Part shown: positions 9,902 to 19,538 of the stretch, one piece after another
Numbering within the stretch: position 1 is the stretch's first letter
Layout of the letters: every line of letters starts with the position of its first letter
Assembly (NCBI GenBank): GCA_020160805.1
Contig: JAIUPO010000010.1
Coordinates: forward strand, 1 to 64,000
Length of the DNA stretch: 64,000 bases
Direction: 5' to 3'
Source: Actinomycetota bacterium
GTDB taxonomy: Bacteria; Actinomycetota; Actinomycetes; Actinomycetales; Dermatophilaceae
The notes under the pieces: generated by a model
Told to the model about the DNA's origin: nothing
Seen by the model: only the letters and a program-made list of their open reading frames with translations
The model's database searches: none
Made by a program: the position numbers and the translations under genes

Positions 9902-11803
9902 TCAGGCGCCGTGGCTGCCGGTGGGTATGCCGTCGTGGTCGGCATCGAGGTCCTGCTCGAGAGCTTCGGACTCCTCCCGATCCCATTGCGGCGCAGTGTC
10001 TTTGGCGATCTGGATGAGGTCATTGCTCACGCCGGCCGCAACCATGGGCCAGACCATGGCGTCGCGTTCGACGACGAAGTCGATGACGACAGGCACGTCG
10101 TTGATCTCCATCGCCTTGCGGATCGTCGCGTCGACATCCTCGGGTGACTCGCACCGCAGCCCCACGCAGCCATAGGCATCGGCGAGCTTGACGAAGTCGG
10201 GGATGCGAGAGCCGACGGAGGTATGCAGATCGGTCGCCGAATAGCGCTCGTTGTAGAAGAGCGTCTGCCACTGCCGCACCATGCCGAGGCTGGAGTTGTT
10301 GATGACCGCGACCTTGATCGGGATGTTGTTGATGACACAGGTCGCCAGTTCCTGATTGGTCATCTGGAAGCAGCCATCGCCATCGATCGCCCACACGACG
10401 CGATCGGGTTCCGCGACCTTGGCGCCCATCGCGGCCGGCACGGAATAGCCCATGGTGCCGAGGCCGCCGGAGTTGGCGAAACTGTTGGGTCGTTCGTAGC
10501 GGATGAACTGCGCGGCCCACATTTGGTGTTGCCCGACGCCGGGGACATAGACCGACTCTGGCCCCGAAATCGCCCCGAGCCGCTCGATGACATATTGCGG
10601 CATCAGCGCCTCGCTCGTCGGGGCGTTGTAGCCGACCGGGAAGGTCGCCTTCCACCCGAGGGCGCGCTCGCGCCAGGCGGCATACGAGGCGGGGTCCACG
10701 GCATACTCACCCTCCGTCACCGCGGCGAGCAGGTCGACGATGATCGCCTTGGCATCCCCGACGATTGGCACATCGGCGACGCGGTTCTTGGAGATCTCGG
10801 CCGGGTCGATGTCGGCGTGGATGACCTTGGCCTCCGGGGCGAACGACTTCAACTCACCGGTCACCCGGTCATCGAAGCGCGCGCCTAGGGTGATGAGCAG
10901 GTCGGCCTTTTGCAGGCCGGTCACGGCGGCGACCGAGCCATGCATGCCCGGCATTCCGAGGTGCAATTCGTGGCTGTCCGGGAAGGCCCCGCGCGCCATC
11001 AAGGTCGTAACCACGGGTATGCCGGTCGCCTCGACGAACTGAGCCAACTCCTGGGCCGCGTGGGCCCGGATGATGCCGCCACCGACATACAGCACCGGCC
11101 GCTGCGCGGCCTTGATCAGGCGAGCCGCCTCGCGAATCTGCTTGGCGTGCGGCTTGATCACCGGGTGGTAGCCCGGCAGGTTGAACTTCGGCGGCCACGC
11201 GAAGGTGCTCTTGGCCTGCAACGCGTCCTTGGAGATATCCACGAGAACCGGCCCGGGGCGCCCGGTGGCGGCGATATGGAAGGCCTCGGCGATGACACGC
11301 GGAATGTCGTCCGCCTTGGTCACGAGGTAGTTGTGCTTGGTGATCGGCATCGTGATGCCGCGGATGTCTGCCTCCTGGAAGGCATCAGTGCCAATCGCGC
11401 GCGACGACACCTGACCCGTGATGGCCACCATCGGCACCGAGTCCATGTAGGCGTCCGCGATCGGGGTGACGAGATTCGTCGCGCCCGGCCCGGAGGTCGC
11501 CATGCAGACCCCGACCTTGCCGGTTGCGGCGGCATACCCCTCTGCTGCGTGTCCCGCGCCCTGCTCGTGGCGGACCAGGATGTGCCGGACCTTGGTGGAG
11601 TCCAACAGGGGGTCGTATGCCGGGAGGATGGCCCCACCCGGGAGCCCGAAGACGGTGTCGGCGCCGACGGCTTCGAGGCTGAGGATGAGCGACTGCGCAC
11701 CCGTGACCTCGGTGGTGTTCTTCGACTGTGGCTGGGCCTTGTGGGCCATCGTCGCCGGACTCGGCGTCGCGGATTGCGCTGGCGCCTGGCCTGTCGTGGT
11801 CAT
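9902..11803 (-). CDS. ilvB: Acetolactate synthase large (catalytic) subunit
   Basis: A 633-residue ThDP-dependent enzyme condensing two pyruvates, or pyruvate with 2-oxobutyrate. Seen: the glutamate region [35 protein letters not shown] with the ThDP-activating Glu, and the ThDP/Mg motif from [14 protein letters not shown] to [12 protein letters not shown]. An N-terminal extension of about 35 Ala/Thr/Ser/Gln-rich residues precedes the conserved core. ATG at 11803 follows GCGGAAGTTACGAG. Its leader contains a BCAA leader peptide and a terminator hairpin, described separately. Confidence 0.97.
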   Translation of the reverse strand: MTTTGQAPAQSATPSPATMAHKAQPQSKNTTEVTGAQSLILSLEAVGADTVFGLPGGAILPAYDPLLDSTKVRHILVRHEQGAGHAAEGYAAATGKVGVCMATSGPGATNLVTPIADAYMDSVPMVAITGQVSSRAIGTDAFQEADIRGITMPITKHNYLVTKADDIPRVIAEAFHIAATGRPGPVLVDISKDALQAKSTFAWPPKFNLPGYHPVIKPHAKQIREAARLIKAAQRPVLYVGGGIIRAHAAQELAQFVEATGIPVVTTLMARGAFPDSHELHLGMPGMHGSVAAVTGLQKADLLITLGARFDDRVTGELKSFAPEAKVIHADIDPAEISKNRVADVPIVGDAKAIIVDLLAAVTEGEYAVDPASYAAWRERALGWKATFPVGYNAPTSEALMPQYVIERLGAISGPESVYVPGVGQHQMWAAQFIRYERPNSFANSGGLGTMGYSVPAAMGAKVAEPDRVVWAIDGDGCFQMTNQELATCVINNIPIKVAVINNSSLGMVRQWQTLFYNERYSATDLHTSVGSRIPDFVKLADAYGCVGLRCESPEDVDATIRKAMEINDVPVVIDFVVERDAMVWPMVAAGVSNDLIQIAKDTAPQWDREESEALEQDLDADHDGIPTGSHGA

Positions 11804-11850
11804 CTCGTAACTTCCGCTCTCAGTTCGGTTTTCGGGTGTGGCGTTCCAAC

Positions 11851-11884
11851 AAAAAACCCCTCGGTCCATGGGTGGACGTCGGGG
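11851..11884 (-). terminator. Attenuator terminator in the ilvB leader
   Basis: Read on the minus strand, CCCC...TCCA, a 4-base loop CCCA, then TGGA...GGGG and TTTTTT. The stem has 4+5 paired bases interrupted by a 3-base mismatch, followed by six T. It lies between the leader peptide and the ilvB start, where a rho-independent attenuator belongs. Confidence 0.75.
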
Positions 11885-11885
11885 T

Positions 11886-11917
11886 AGCGCGCTTGCCGGA
11901 GAGGGCTCAAGCGCGCT
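11886..11917 (-). promoter_or_regulatory. Upstream hairpin of the ilvB attenuator overlapping the leader peptide stop
   Basis: A perfect 10-bp stem, AGCGCGCTTG / CAAGCGCGCT, with a 12-base loop. Its first arm covers the last codons and stop of the leader peptide, so a ribosome stalled on the Leu-Leu-Val-Ile codons would change its folding and that of the terminator just downstream. Confidence 0.7.
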
Positions 11918-11942
11918 TATCAATTACGAGGAGGAATGCCAC
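11907..11942 (-). CDS. ilvB leader peptide (Leu-Leu-Val-Ile)
   Basis: A short frame reading [11 protein letters not shown]-stop (GTG start) precedes two hairpins and ilvB. The run of Leu, Leu, Val, Ile codons is what is expected for attenuation by branched-chain aminoacyl-tRNA levels. The end resembles the ILVLGKRVG tail of the Streptomyces ilvB leader peptide as I recall it. GGAG lies only 2 bases before the GTG, which is close; an in-frame TTG 12 codons upstream is an alternative start. Confidence 0.7.
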   Translation of the reverse strand: MAFLLVIDKRA

Positions 11943-12077
11943 GTCTCCACTCTGGCCCGCCGTCGCTGGCCGCGTCAACGCAAATCCAAACCGTCTCACC
12001 TGTCGGGCATGTCATCTCAGACACAGACCCCGGAGGGCCGCCGTTTCGGACCGCAGGCGCGCCCGGTGAGACGTGCG

Positions 12078-13922
12078 CTAGGGAACGACGCGGACGGCGC
12101 CGTCGGCGGCGGACGAGGCCATGGAGGCGTATGCCCGCAGCGCGGCCGAGACCGGCCGGTCGCGGTCGAGGGGGGTGAAGGGGCGCTCGCGGGCCTGCTG
12201 CTTGGCCAGCCGCTCGTCCAGGATGTCTTGTGGCACAGCGAGATTGACCGAGCGGGCGGGGATGTCGATCTCGATGAGGTCGCCATCTTCGACCAGCGCG
12301 ATCAGGCCACCGCTGGCCGCCTCGGGTGAAACGTGACCGATCGACAAGCCCGAGGTGCCACCGGAGAAGCGGCCGTCCGTGATCAGCGCGCAGGCTTGGC
12401 CGAGACCGCGGCCCTTGAGGAAGGAGGTCGGGTAGAGCATCTCCTGCATGCCTGGCCCGCCCTTGGGGCCTTCGTAGCGGATGACGACGACATCGCCTTC
12501 TTTGACCTGCTTGTTGAGGATGCCGCTGACGGCATCATCCTGGGACTCAAAGACGACCGCGGGGCCGGCGAAACGCCATACGGACTCTGGCACACCGGCC
12601 GTCTTGACGACGCACCCGGCCGGGGCGAGATTGCCGGTCAGGACGGCGAGGCCGCCGTCGGCGGTGTAGGCGTTGGCCTTATCGCGGATGCAGCCGTTGG
12701 CTGCGTCGGTGTCGAGGGAGGCCCACCGGTTCGTGGTCGAGAAGGGCTCGGTGGTGCGCACGCCGCCAGGGGCGGCATGGAACAGCTCGAGCGCCGCATC
12801 GGAGGGCGAGCCGCCGCGAATGTCCCACTCCCCCAACCATTCCGTGAGGTTCGCGGCGTGCACGGCATGAACATTTCGCTGGAGCATCCCGCCACGGTCG
12901 AGCTCGCCGAGGATGGCCGGGATGCCGCCGGCGCGGTGGACATCCTCCATGTGGTACTTCGGGCTGTTGGGCGCGACCTTGGCCAGACACGGTACGCGAC
13001 GGCTAATGGCGTCGATATCGGCCATATGGAAGTCGAGGTCGGCCTCGCGCGCGGCGGCGAGCAAGTGGAGCACGGTGTTGGTCGAGCCGCCCATGGCGAC
13101 ATCGAGGGCGACGGCATTGGTGAAGGCGTCAAAGGTCGCGATATTGCGCGGCAGCACCGATTCGTCGTCGCCGCCGTAGTAGCGCTTGCACAGTTCGACG
13201 ATCAGTTCCCCGGCGCGCAGGAAGAGATCCTTGCGCGCCGCGTGCGTCGCGAGCGTTGAGCCATTGCCCGGCAGGGACAGACCGATCGCCTCGGTGAGGC
13301 AGTTCATCGAGTTGGCGGTGAACATGCCCGAGCAGGAGCCGCAGGTGGGGCAGGCGGAGCGCTCGATGGCGTCGAGTTGATCGTCGGTGACCGCGTCATT
13401 GGAGGAGGCGATCATCGCGTCGATGAGGTCGATCTTGTCGTGGACGATGCCCTCGATGGCGACGGTCTTGCCGGCCTCCATCGGGCCGCCGGAGACGAAG
13501 ACGACCGGGATGTTCAGGCGTAGCGCCGCGAGCAACATGCCGGGAGTGATCTTGTCGCAGTTGGAGATACACACCAGGGCGTCCGCGCAATGCGCGTTCA
13601 CCATGTACTCCACGGCATCCGCTATCAGTTCGCGCGAGGGCAGCGAATAGAGCATCCCGGCGTGGCCCATGGCGATGCCATCGTCGACGGCGATCGTGTT
13701 GAACTCCTTGGCGACACCGCCCGCCTCCGCGACCGCGCCAGCCACGAGCTGGCCGAGGTCCTTCAAGTGCACATGCCCCGGCACGAACTGCGTGAAGCTG
13801 TTCGCAATGGCAACGATCGGCTTGCCGAAGTCGTCATCGGTCATCCCCGTCGCGCGCCACAGGGCGCGGGCTCCGGCCATCGTCCGGCCGTGGGTGGAGG
13901 TGCGGGATCGCAGCGCAGGCAT
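12078..13922 (-). CDS. ilvD: Dihydroxy-acid dehydratase
   Basis: A 614-residue Fe-S dehydratase acting after IlvC to give the 2-oxo acids for Val/Ile/Leu. Fe-S cysteines: [12 protein letters not shown] near 122 and [11 protein letters not shown] near 191-201; C-terminal [12 protein letters not shown] and [20 protein letters not shown] are family signatures. The ATG start is itself part of a GTATGCC heptamer. It is upstream of ilvB on the same strand; the 274-bp gap holds the attenuator, so ilvD and ilvBNC can be controlled separately. Confidence 0.97.
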   Translation of the reverse strand: MPALRSRTSTHGRTMAGARALWRATGMTDDDFGKPIVAIANSFTQFVPGHVHLKDLGQLVAGAVAEAGGVAKEFNTIAVDDGIAMGHAGMLYSLPSRELIADAVEYMVNAHCADALVCISNCDKITPGMLLAALRLNIPVVFVSGGPMEAGKTVAIEGIVHDKIDLIDAMIASSNDAVTDDQLDAIERSACPTCGSCSGMFTANSMNCLTEAIGLSLPGNGSTLATHAARKDLFLRAGELIVELCKRYYGGDDESVLPRNIATFDAFTNAVALDVAMGGSTNTVLHLLAAAREADLDFHMADIDAISRRVPCLAKVAPNSPKYHMEDVHRAGGIPAILGELDRGGMLQRNVHAVHAANLTEWLGEWDIRGGSPSDAALELFHAAPGGVRTTEPFSTTNRWASLDTDAANGCIRDKANAYTADGGLAVLTGNLAPAGCVVKTAGVPESVWRFAGPAVVFESQDDAVSGILNKQVKEGDVVVIRYEGPKGGPGMQEMLYPTSFLKGRGLGQACALITDGRFSGGTSGLSIGHVSPEAASGGLIALVEDGDLIEIDIPARSVNLAVPQDILDERLAKQQARERPFTPLDRDRPVSAALRAYASMASSAADGAVRVVP

Positions 13923-13985
13923 ACTCCTGATTCTCGCACCCGGGCTCGCGGCAGGCGCCGGGCGTCCACGACCCGGCTCACCCGA

Positions 13986-14489
13986 TCAGGGCGTATGGAA
14001 GCGATCCAGGCTCGCGACGCCCGCCCCAAGATCGCGCCAGTAGCCCGAGAAGCTGAGCACCGCCAGACCCCCTGTCGGGAAACCCGCCGCCAGCGCCTCA
14101 TGCGCGCGGCGACTGCCCTCGCCATCGGCGAGGAGGCTGGCCAGGGCAGGTATGCCGGGGGCGTGCCCGATCATCATCACGACGCTCGCGTCCTCATCCG
14201 CCTCTCGGACCACGCCGAGCAGGGCGTTGTGGTCCGCGTTGTAGATGCGCTGGTCATAGTGCACATCGGCTTCGCAACAGCCGCCGTCCCACAGGCCCTC
14301 GGCGGTTTGCCTGGCCCGCTCCGCGGACGAACAGAGCACCTGATCGACGCCGAGTTCGTGGCCGCTCAGCCACCCACCAGCGGTGCGCGCCTGAGAAATC
14401 CCCTCCTCGGTCAGCTCGCGTTCGTGGTCGCCCTCGGGGTGCCGCGCCGCCGCAGCAGCGTGCCGCACGAGGACGAGTTTGCGATCCAT
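13986..14489 (-). CDS. sixA: SixA-type phosphohistidine phosphatase
   Basis: A 167-residue histidine phosphatase of the phosphoglycerate mutase-like superfamily. The catalytic motif is LVLVRHAAAA near the N-terminus (the usual RHG here is RHA, as in SixA), followed by ELTEEGISQAR, LCSSAERARQTAE and the second catalytic His in MIGHAPG near 120. Relatives dephosphorylate phosphohistidine or small phosphoesters; the target here is unknown. ATG at 14489 is chosen; ATG at 14504 would add five residues. Confidence 0.85.
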   Translation of the reverse strand: MDRKLVLVRHAAAAARHPEGDHERELTEEGISQARTAGGWLSGHELGVDQVLCSSAERARQTAEGLWDGGCCEADVHYDQRIYNADHNALLGVVREADEDASVVMMIGHAPGIPALASLLADGEGSRRAHEALAAGFPTGGLAVLSFSGYWRDLGAGVASLDRFHTP

Positions 14490-14657
14490 GGCAGCGGACG
14501 TCATACCCCAAGCATGCCCCTATCGCACGGGGTGGGGGCGCTTGGGGGGAAATACCGCGGCCGCCCTTGCTACTTTTGGGTACAGCGGGATCGCCGCGCA
14601 CTGGAGCGCGCCGACCCGACGCGCTCCCGCGCACGACCAGAAATGGGGTACCCCTCC

Positions 14658-15383
14658 ATGGCGAATGCCGTTGACGACATTCTGAACAGCCTGGACATGG
14701 ACCAGCTCGCCGCGATGGTGGGCGCGGATCCGAGCGAGGTCGAGGCGGCCACCGCGGCAGCGCTGCCCGCGCTCTTCGGCGGCCTCGACGCGAACGCCCA
14801 GGACCCCCGCGGCGCGGGCTCGATCCTCGAGGCTCTCGGCCAGCATGACGGCGCCCTGCTTGATGGTGGGGTCGACCTCGGCCAGGTCGACGCGCAGGAC
14901 GGCGCAGCGATTACTCGCCACATCTTCGGCAGCAACGAGGACGAGGTCTACAGCCAGCTCGGCGGCTATGGCGCCGCCGGCGGCCTCGGCGGCAGCCTCT
15001 TCCGCCGGCTCCTGCCGATCCTCGCGCCGATCGTGCTGTCCTATGTCATGAAGCAGATGACCCAGCGCACCGGCGGCACGTCCGGCGGGGGCTCGTCCTC
15101 CGGCGGCGGCGGGCTCGGCGACATCCTGGGTCAGGTTCTCGGTGGTGGCGCGGCCTCGGCGCCGCAGGAGAGCCAAGCCGACGAGCGGGTGCTGCCCCAG
15201 CGCCAGCAGACGCCGCAGGCACCCCAGTCCTCCGGCCAGCCGAACCTCGACGACATCCTCAAGGACGTCCTCGGCGGGGCGGCCTCCAGCCAGAGCAGCC
15301 GCCAGCAGCAACAGCAGCAGCAGTCGTCGAGCGGCGGGATCATCGACATCCTTGGCTCGATCCTCGGCGGCGGCCGCCGCTGA
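14658..15383 (+). CDS. DUF937 domain protein with Gly/Ser and poly-Gln linkers
   Basis: A 241-residue protein. Residues 1-90 hold the DUF937 core (DDILNSLDMDQLAAMVGADP, EVYSQLGGYGAAGGLGGSL); around 95-115 is a hydrophobic helix (LLPILAPIVLSYVMKQM), followed by Gly/Ser-rich linkers, repeated ILGQVLGGGAA / ILKDVLGGAAS / ILGSILGGGRR segments and a Gln run encoded by CAG/CAA repeats near 15300-15325. Relatives are of unknown function. No clear ribosome binding site precedes the ATG. A strong hairpin follows the stop. Confidence 0.85.
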   Translation: MANAVDDILNSLDMDQLAAMVGADPSEVEAATAAALPALFGGLDANAQDPRGAGSILEALGQHDGALLDGGVDLGQVDAQDGAAITRHIFGSNEDEVYSQLGGYGAAGGLGGSLFRRLLPILAPIVLSYVMKQMTQRTGGTSGGGSSSGGGGLGDILGQVLGGGAASAPQESQADERVLPQRQQTPQAPQSSGQPNLDDILKDVLGGAASSQSSRQQQQQQQSSSGGIIDILGSILGGGRR

Positions 15384-15410
15384 TCGCGCTCCGCGCGGCA
15401 CCCGTATGAG

Positions 15411-15436
15411 GGGTGGCACCGTTCTCGGTGCCACCC
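15411..15436. terminator. Hairpin terminator between the DUF937 gene and gatB
   Basis: A perfect 11-bp stem GGGTGGCACCG / CGGTGCCACCC with a TTCT loop, 27 bp after the DUF937 stop and 26 bp before the converging gatB stop. There is no T run, so it is probably a bidirectional intrinsic-like terminator of the actinobacterial type. Confidence 0.8.
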
Positions 15437-15462
15437 GCCTCGCGTGCGCGTGAGCGGAAAGC

Positions 15463-16986
15463 TCAGTTCGTCAAGCTGTCGAGAATGAGTTGGCGGGCGG
15501 CTGCGGCGTCGGCCTGGCCCTTCATCTCCTTCATGACCTGGCCGATGAGGGCGCCGGCCGCCTGGACCTTGCCGTCGCGAACCTTCTGTGCCACATCGGG
15601 ATTCGCCGCGATGACCTTGTCGACCGCGGCCTGAAGCGCGCCGGTGTCTTGCACCAACTCCAGGCCACGCGCGTCGGCAACCGCCGTCGGCGTGCCCTCG
15701 CCGGCGAGCACGCCGTCCCAGACCTGGCGCGCCATCGCGTCGTTCAGCCGGCCGCCCGTCACGAGCGACTCCAACTCCACGACGTGAGCCGGCGTGACGG
15801 CGAGGGACGCGGCATATGTCGGCACATCGGAACCCGCGTCATTGGCGCGGCGGGCGATCTCGCCCGACCACCACTTGCGCGCTCCGGCGGGGCTGGCACC
15901 GGCGGTGACGGTCTCATCGATCAGGTCGACGAGAGCGGCGTTGACGACATCGCGCATCTCCAAATCGCTGTAGCCCCAGGCACTTTGGAGCCGCTTGCGG
16001 CGGGCCGCGGGCGGCTCGGGCAGAGTGGCGCGCAAGGCCTCAACCGTCTCGGCGCTCGGGGCAACCGGGACCAGATCGGGCTCGGGGAAGTAGCGGTAGT
16101 CCTCGGCGTCGGACTTCTCGCGGCCGGCCGTCGTGATGCCGGTGTCCTCGTGCCAGTGCCGTGTCTCCTGCGTGACCTTGCCACCGGAGGACAAGATCGC
16201 CGCGTGGCGACCGATCTCGTAGCGCACAGCCCGCTCGACCGAGCGCAGCGAGTTGACATTCTTGGTCTCACTGCGGATGCCGAAGGTCGTCGAATCCTTC
16301 GGCATGAGTGAGAGATTCACGTCGCAGCGCATTGAGCCCTGCTCCATCTTCACGTCCGAGACGCCGAGCGCCTTGAGCAGGTCGCGCAGGGTCGCGACAT
16401 ACGCCTTGGCGATCTCGGGCGCCCGCTCCCCCGCGCCCGTCATAGGCTTGGTGACGATCTCGATGAGCGGAATGCCGGCGCGGTTGTAATCGACCAGAGA
16501 GTGCGTCGCGCCGTGGATGCGACCGGTCGAGCCACCAACGTGCAGCGACTTGCCGGTGTCCTCCTCCATGTGCGCGCGCTCGATCTCGACGCGATAGGTC
16601 GAGCCATCCGCCAACTCGACGTCGAGGTGGCCGTTGAAGGCGATCGGCTCGTCATACTGCGAGGTCTGGAAGTTCTTGGGCATATCCGGATAGAAGTAGT
16701 TCTTCCGGGCGAACCGACACCAGCTCGCGATCTCGCAGTTGAGCGCGAGGCCGATGCGGATGGCGGACTCGACGCCCTTCTCATTGACCACTGGCAGGGC
16801 GCCGGGCAGGCCGAGGCAGACGGGGCATACCTGCGAATTGGGTTCTGCCCCAAAGGCGGTCGCACATCCGCAGAACATCTTGGTGTTGGTGCCCAGCTCG
16901 ACGTGCACCTCCAAACCCAGCACCGGGTCGTATGCCGCGAGGGCCTCCTCGAAGGGCAGCGTGGCTTCGGCGGTCGCCTGGCTCAT
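15463..16986 (-). CDS. gatB: Asp/Glu-tRNA amidotransferase subunit B
   Basis: A 507-residue GatB, the kinase/tRNA-binding subunit that phosphorylates misacylated Glu-tRNAGln or Asp-tRNAAsn before amidation. Seen: [18 protein letters not shown] at the N-terminus, [21 protein letters not shown]-type segment [25 protein letters not shown] and the C-terminal YqeY-like helical tail domain ending [20 protein letters not shown] at 16986, 3 bp after the gatA stop, as the last gene of gatCAB. Confidence 0.97.
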   Translation of the reverse strand: MSQATAEATLPFEEALAAYDPVLGLEVHVELGTNTKMFCGCATAFGAEPNSQVCPVCLGLPGALPVVNEKGVESAIRIGLALNCEIASWCRFARKNYFYPDMPKNFQTSQYDEPIAFNGHLDVELADGSTYRVEIERAHMEEDTGKSLHVGGSTGRIHGATHSLVDYNRAGIPLIEIVTKPMTGAGERAPEIAKAYVATLRDLLKALGVSDVKMEQGSMRCDVNLSLMPKDSTTFGIRSETKNVNSLRSVERAVRYEIGRHAAILSSGGKVTQETRHWHEDTGITTAGREKSDAEDYRYFPEPDLVPVAPSAETVEALRATLPEPPAARRKRLQSAWGYSDLEMRDVVNAALVDLIDETVTAGASPAGARKWWSGEIARRANDAGSDVPTYAASLAVTPAHVVELESLVTGGRLNDAMARQVWDGVLAGEGTPTAVADARGLELVQDTGALQAAVDKVIAANPDVAQKVRDGKVQAAGALIGQVMKEMKGQADAAAARQLILDSLTN

Positions 16987-16989
16987 GGC

Positions 16990-18513
16990 TCAGGCCCCCT
17001 TTCCGGCGGCGGTGAGATCGGGTGCGGAGTGCAGGAGCGGGGCTCCCCAGGCGGACAGCAGGCGGGCCTCGAGGGCGGCGCCCACGGCATACAGGCGCTG
17101 GTCCTGCATGGCCGGGGCGAGGATCTGGAAGCCGACCGGGAGGCCGTCCTCGGGCGCGAGGCCACTCGGCAGGGACATGCCTGGGACGCCGGCGAGATTG
17201 GCGGGGATCGTGGCAATGTCGTTGAGATACATCGCCATTGGGTCATCGATCTTGTCGCCGAAGGCGAAGGCCGTCGTCGGTGCGGTGGGGCTGACGAGCA
17301 CATCGGCCGCCTCGAAAGCGCGGGTGAAGTCGTCGGCAATCAACCGGCGGACCTTCTGGGCCGAGCCGTAATAGGCGTCGTAGTAGCCACTGGACAGGGC
17401 ATAGGTGCCGAGGATGATCCGGCGCTTGACCTCGTCACCGAAGCCCGCGTCCCGGGTCGCCGCCATGACCTGCTCAGCGCTGGGGTCGTCGATGCCGTGC
17501 GGCGCGACGCGCAGGCCATAACGCATAGCGTCGAACTTCGCGAGATTCGAGCTCGCCTCGCTCGGGAGGATCAGGTAGTAGGCCGCGAGGGCATAGGTGA
17601 ACGACGGGCAGGAGACCTCGACGACCTCAGCGCCGGCATCGACCAAATGCTGCACCGACTCATCGAAGCGTTGCTGGACCCCGGCCTGGAAGCCGTCGCC
17701 GGTCAGTTCGCGGATGATGCCGATCTTCATGCCGGAGACATCAGCTCGGCGGGCGGCCTCGACGACCGCCGGGACGGGCGCATCGATGGAGGTGGAATCC
17801 ATCGGGTCGTGCCCGGCCATCACCTCATGCAGCAGCGCCGTGTCGAGCACGGTGCGGGCGCACGGTCCGGCCTGATCGAGCGAACTGGCAAGTGCCACAA
17901 GGCCATAGCGGGAGACACCCCCATACGTCGGCTTGGTGCCAACGGTCCCGGTGACAGCGGCCGGCTGGCGGATCGAGCCACCGGTGTCGGTGCCGGTCGC
18001 CAGCGGCGCCTGGAAGGACGCGATGACGGAAGACGAGCCACCGCCCGAGCCGCCGGGGATGCGATCGAGATCCCAGGGATTGCGGGAGGGGCCGTATGCC
18101 GAGTGTTCCGTCGAGGAGCCCATCGCGAACTCGTCCAGATTGGTCTTGCCGAGGATCGGCATACCGGCGGCCTTGAGTCGGGTGACCACGGTGCTGTCAT
18201 AGGGCGGTATCCAGCCCTCCAGGATCTTCGACCCACAGGTTGTCGGCAGGCCCTTGGTGGTCATGACGTCCTTGACCGCGATCGGCACACCGGCCAGCGT
18301 CGGCAGGCTCTCACGGGCCGCGCGGCGCTCGTCGATCGCGCGCGCGGCCGCCAGGGCACCCTCGGCGTCGACGTGCAGGTAGGAGTGGACGACGCCGTCG
18401 ACGGCGGCCGTGCGATCGAGGCAAGCCTGGGTGAGTTCCGCCGAGGAAATCTCGCGGGCAGCCAGGCGCGCCGCCAGGTCAGCAGCGCTGGCCGTGATGA
18501 GTTCGTTTGTCAC
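16990..18513 (-). CDS. gatA: Asp/Glu-tRNA amidotransferase subunit A (amidase)
   Basis: A 507-residue amidase-signature enzyme that releases ammonia from Gln and passes it to GatB. The Ser-cisSer-Lys triad is visible: Lys in [14 protein letters not shown] near 80, Ser in [12 protein letters not shown] near 155 and the nucleophile Ser in [12 protein letters not shown] near 178. It is the middle gene of gatCAB, 20 bp after gatC. Confidence 0.97.
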   Translation of the reverse strand: MTNELITASAADLAARLAAREISSAELTQACLDRTAAVDGVVHSYLHVDAEGALAAARAIDERRAARESLPTLAGVPIAVKDVMTTKGLPTTCGSKILEGWIPPYDSTVVTRLKAAGMPILGKTNLDEFAMGSSTEHSAYGPSRNPWDLDRIPGGSGGGSSSVIASFQAPLATGTDTGGSIRQPAAVTGTVGTKPTYGGVSRYGLVALASSLDQAGPCARTVLDTALLHEVMAGHDPMDSTSIDAPVPAVVEAARRADVSGMKIGIIRELTGDGFQAGVQQRFDESVQHLVDAGAEVVEVSCPSFTYALAAYYLILPSEASSNLAKFDAMRYGLRVAPHGIDDPSAEQVMAATRDAGFGDEVKRRIILGTYALSSGYYDAYYGSAQKVRRLIADDFTRAFEAADVLVSPTAPTTAFAFGDKIDDPMAMYLNDIATIPANLAGVPGMSLPSGLAPEDGLPVGFQILAPAMQDQRLYAVGAALEARLLSAWGAPLLHSAPDLTAAGKGA

Positions 18514-18533
18514 AGTGGTGATCTCGCTCTTTA

Positions 18534-18830
18534 TCAGTCTTCGTCAAGAATGCGGGGCACGGAGAAGCGCTGTTGGTCTTGCTCGGGGGCACCGGAGAGC
18601 GCCGCCTCGGGAGAGAGAGATGGGCGCACCTCGTCGGGCCGCGTCACATTCACCAGGGGCATCGGGTGCGACATCGGTGCCACGTCGTCGATCGGCGCAT
18701 TCTGCACGGTCGCCACGGATTCGAGGATGATCCCCAGCTCGCCGACCATCTTGTCGAGCTCGTCGTCGGACAACTCGATCCGGGCCAGCCCGGCCAGGTG
18801 CGCGACATCGGCGCGGGTCAATTCGGACAT
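18534..18830 (-). CDS. gatC: Asp/Glu-tRNA amidotransferase subunit C
   Basis: A 98-residue GatC that stabilises the GatA-GatB complex. The N-terminus [20 protein letters not shown] is typical, and the C-terminus ends [10 protein letters not shown]. Two ATGs lie two codons apart. The one at 18830 is preferred because a TAGACT hexamer on the minus strand (18838-18843) ends exactly 7 bases upstream, which suggests a leaderless transcript. First gene of gatCAB; divergent from the DUF4956 cluster. Confidence 0.93.
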   Translation of the reverse strand: MSELTRADVAHLAGLARIELSDDELDKMVGELGIILESVATVQNAPIDDVAPMSHPMPLVNVTRPDEVRPSLSPEAALSGAPEQDQQRFSVPRILDED

Positions 18831-18837
18831 GCGCATC

Positions 18838-18843
18838 AGTCTA
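18838..18843 (-). promoter_or_regulatory. Candidate -10 box (TAGACT) for leaderless gatC mRNA
   Basis: The hexamer ends 7 bases before the gatC ATG, so transcription would begin at or next to the start codon. No convincing -35 match is visible. Confidence 0.45.
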
Positions 18844-18959
18844 TGTGGGCCGTGCGCACGCCCCCGGACCTCGACTCACAGGTGACACACAGAGGGCGCA
18901 TCGGGTCCCGATGGGTTGCGCTGACGAAATAGGGGCAACCGCAAGCCAAGGAGCCCCTC

Positions 18960-19538
18960 ATGAACCCGATCCTCATCGGCGTCGACCTGATCGCCATCAC
19001 CGTCCTCGTCTTCGCCTTCTTCCTGCCCCGCCACGGCCGGCGCGATCTGATCGTCGCCTTCCTCGGCGTCAACGTCGGCGTGCTTGCCGTCGCCGCGGCC
19101 TTGGCGACCTCGACGGTCAGCGCCGGCTTGGGCCTCGGGCTCTTCGGGGTGCTCTCAATCATCCGGTTGCGCTCGGAGGAGTTGAGCAACTCCGAAGTCG
19201 CCTACTACTTCGCCGCGCTCGCCCTCGGGCTGCTCGGAGGGCTGGGAAGCACCGATGTTCCGCTCGTCGCCGGCCTCATGGGCCTGATCCTCGCGGCACT
19301 CGCCATCGGCGATCACCCGGCGATCGCCCGCCGCACAGAGCGCCAGTCCATCGTGCTGGACCGGGCGTATGCCGATCCGGTCGCCACCCGCGCGCACGTC
19401 GAGCGAATCCTCGGTGCCGAAGTCGCGTCGCTCACCATCATCAAAACCGATCTAGTCAACGACACGACCACCGTGGACGTCCGCTACCGCCCCGGCACCG
19501 CACTCGCGGCGCCCAAGGCGCCGAAGGTCGCACGATGA
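18960..19538 (+). CDS. DUF4956 multi-pass membrane protein, partner of the VTC polymerase
   Basis: A 192-residue protein with about five transmembrane helices (roughly 5-22, 31-50, 53-67, 81-95 and 101-116) and a cytosolic C-terminal domain from about 120. The signature between the third and fourth helices, GVLSIIRLRSEELSNSEVAYYF, is characteristic of DUF4956. This family is regularly encoded next to polyphosphate-polymerase (VTC) domain proteins. A channel or membrane anchor for the polymerase, comparable to yeast Vtc1, is my inference. AAGGAGCCCCTC precedes the ATG. The stop overlaps the next start by 4 bp (ATGA), so the two proteins are probably made in step. Confidence 0.88.
   Translation: MNPILIGVDLIAITVLVFAFFLPRHGRRDLIVAFLGVNVGVLAVAAALATSTVSAGLGLGLFGVLSIIRLRSEELSNSEVAYYFAALALGLLGGLGSTDVPLVAGLMGLILAALAIGDHPAIARRTERQSIVLDRAYADPVATRAHVERILGAEVASLTIIKTDLVNDTTTVDVRYRPGTALAAPKAPKVAR

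Noticed and set aside
11936-12178. Plus-strand frame starting ATGCCACGTCTCC behind a GAGGAGG sequence
   Set aside because: The ribosome binding site looks good, but the frame turns into an Arg-rich antisense of ilvD and overlaps the ilvB leader on the other strand. The CTCCTCGTAATT on the minus strand is explained by the leader peptide.
16501-18885. A 794-codon open frame on the plus strand antisense to gatB and gatA
   Set aside because: It is a high-G+C shadow. The minus strand encodes complete GatA and GatB with catalytic motifs, while the antisense protein is Arg/Gly-rich without any domain or ribosome binding site.
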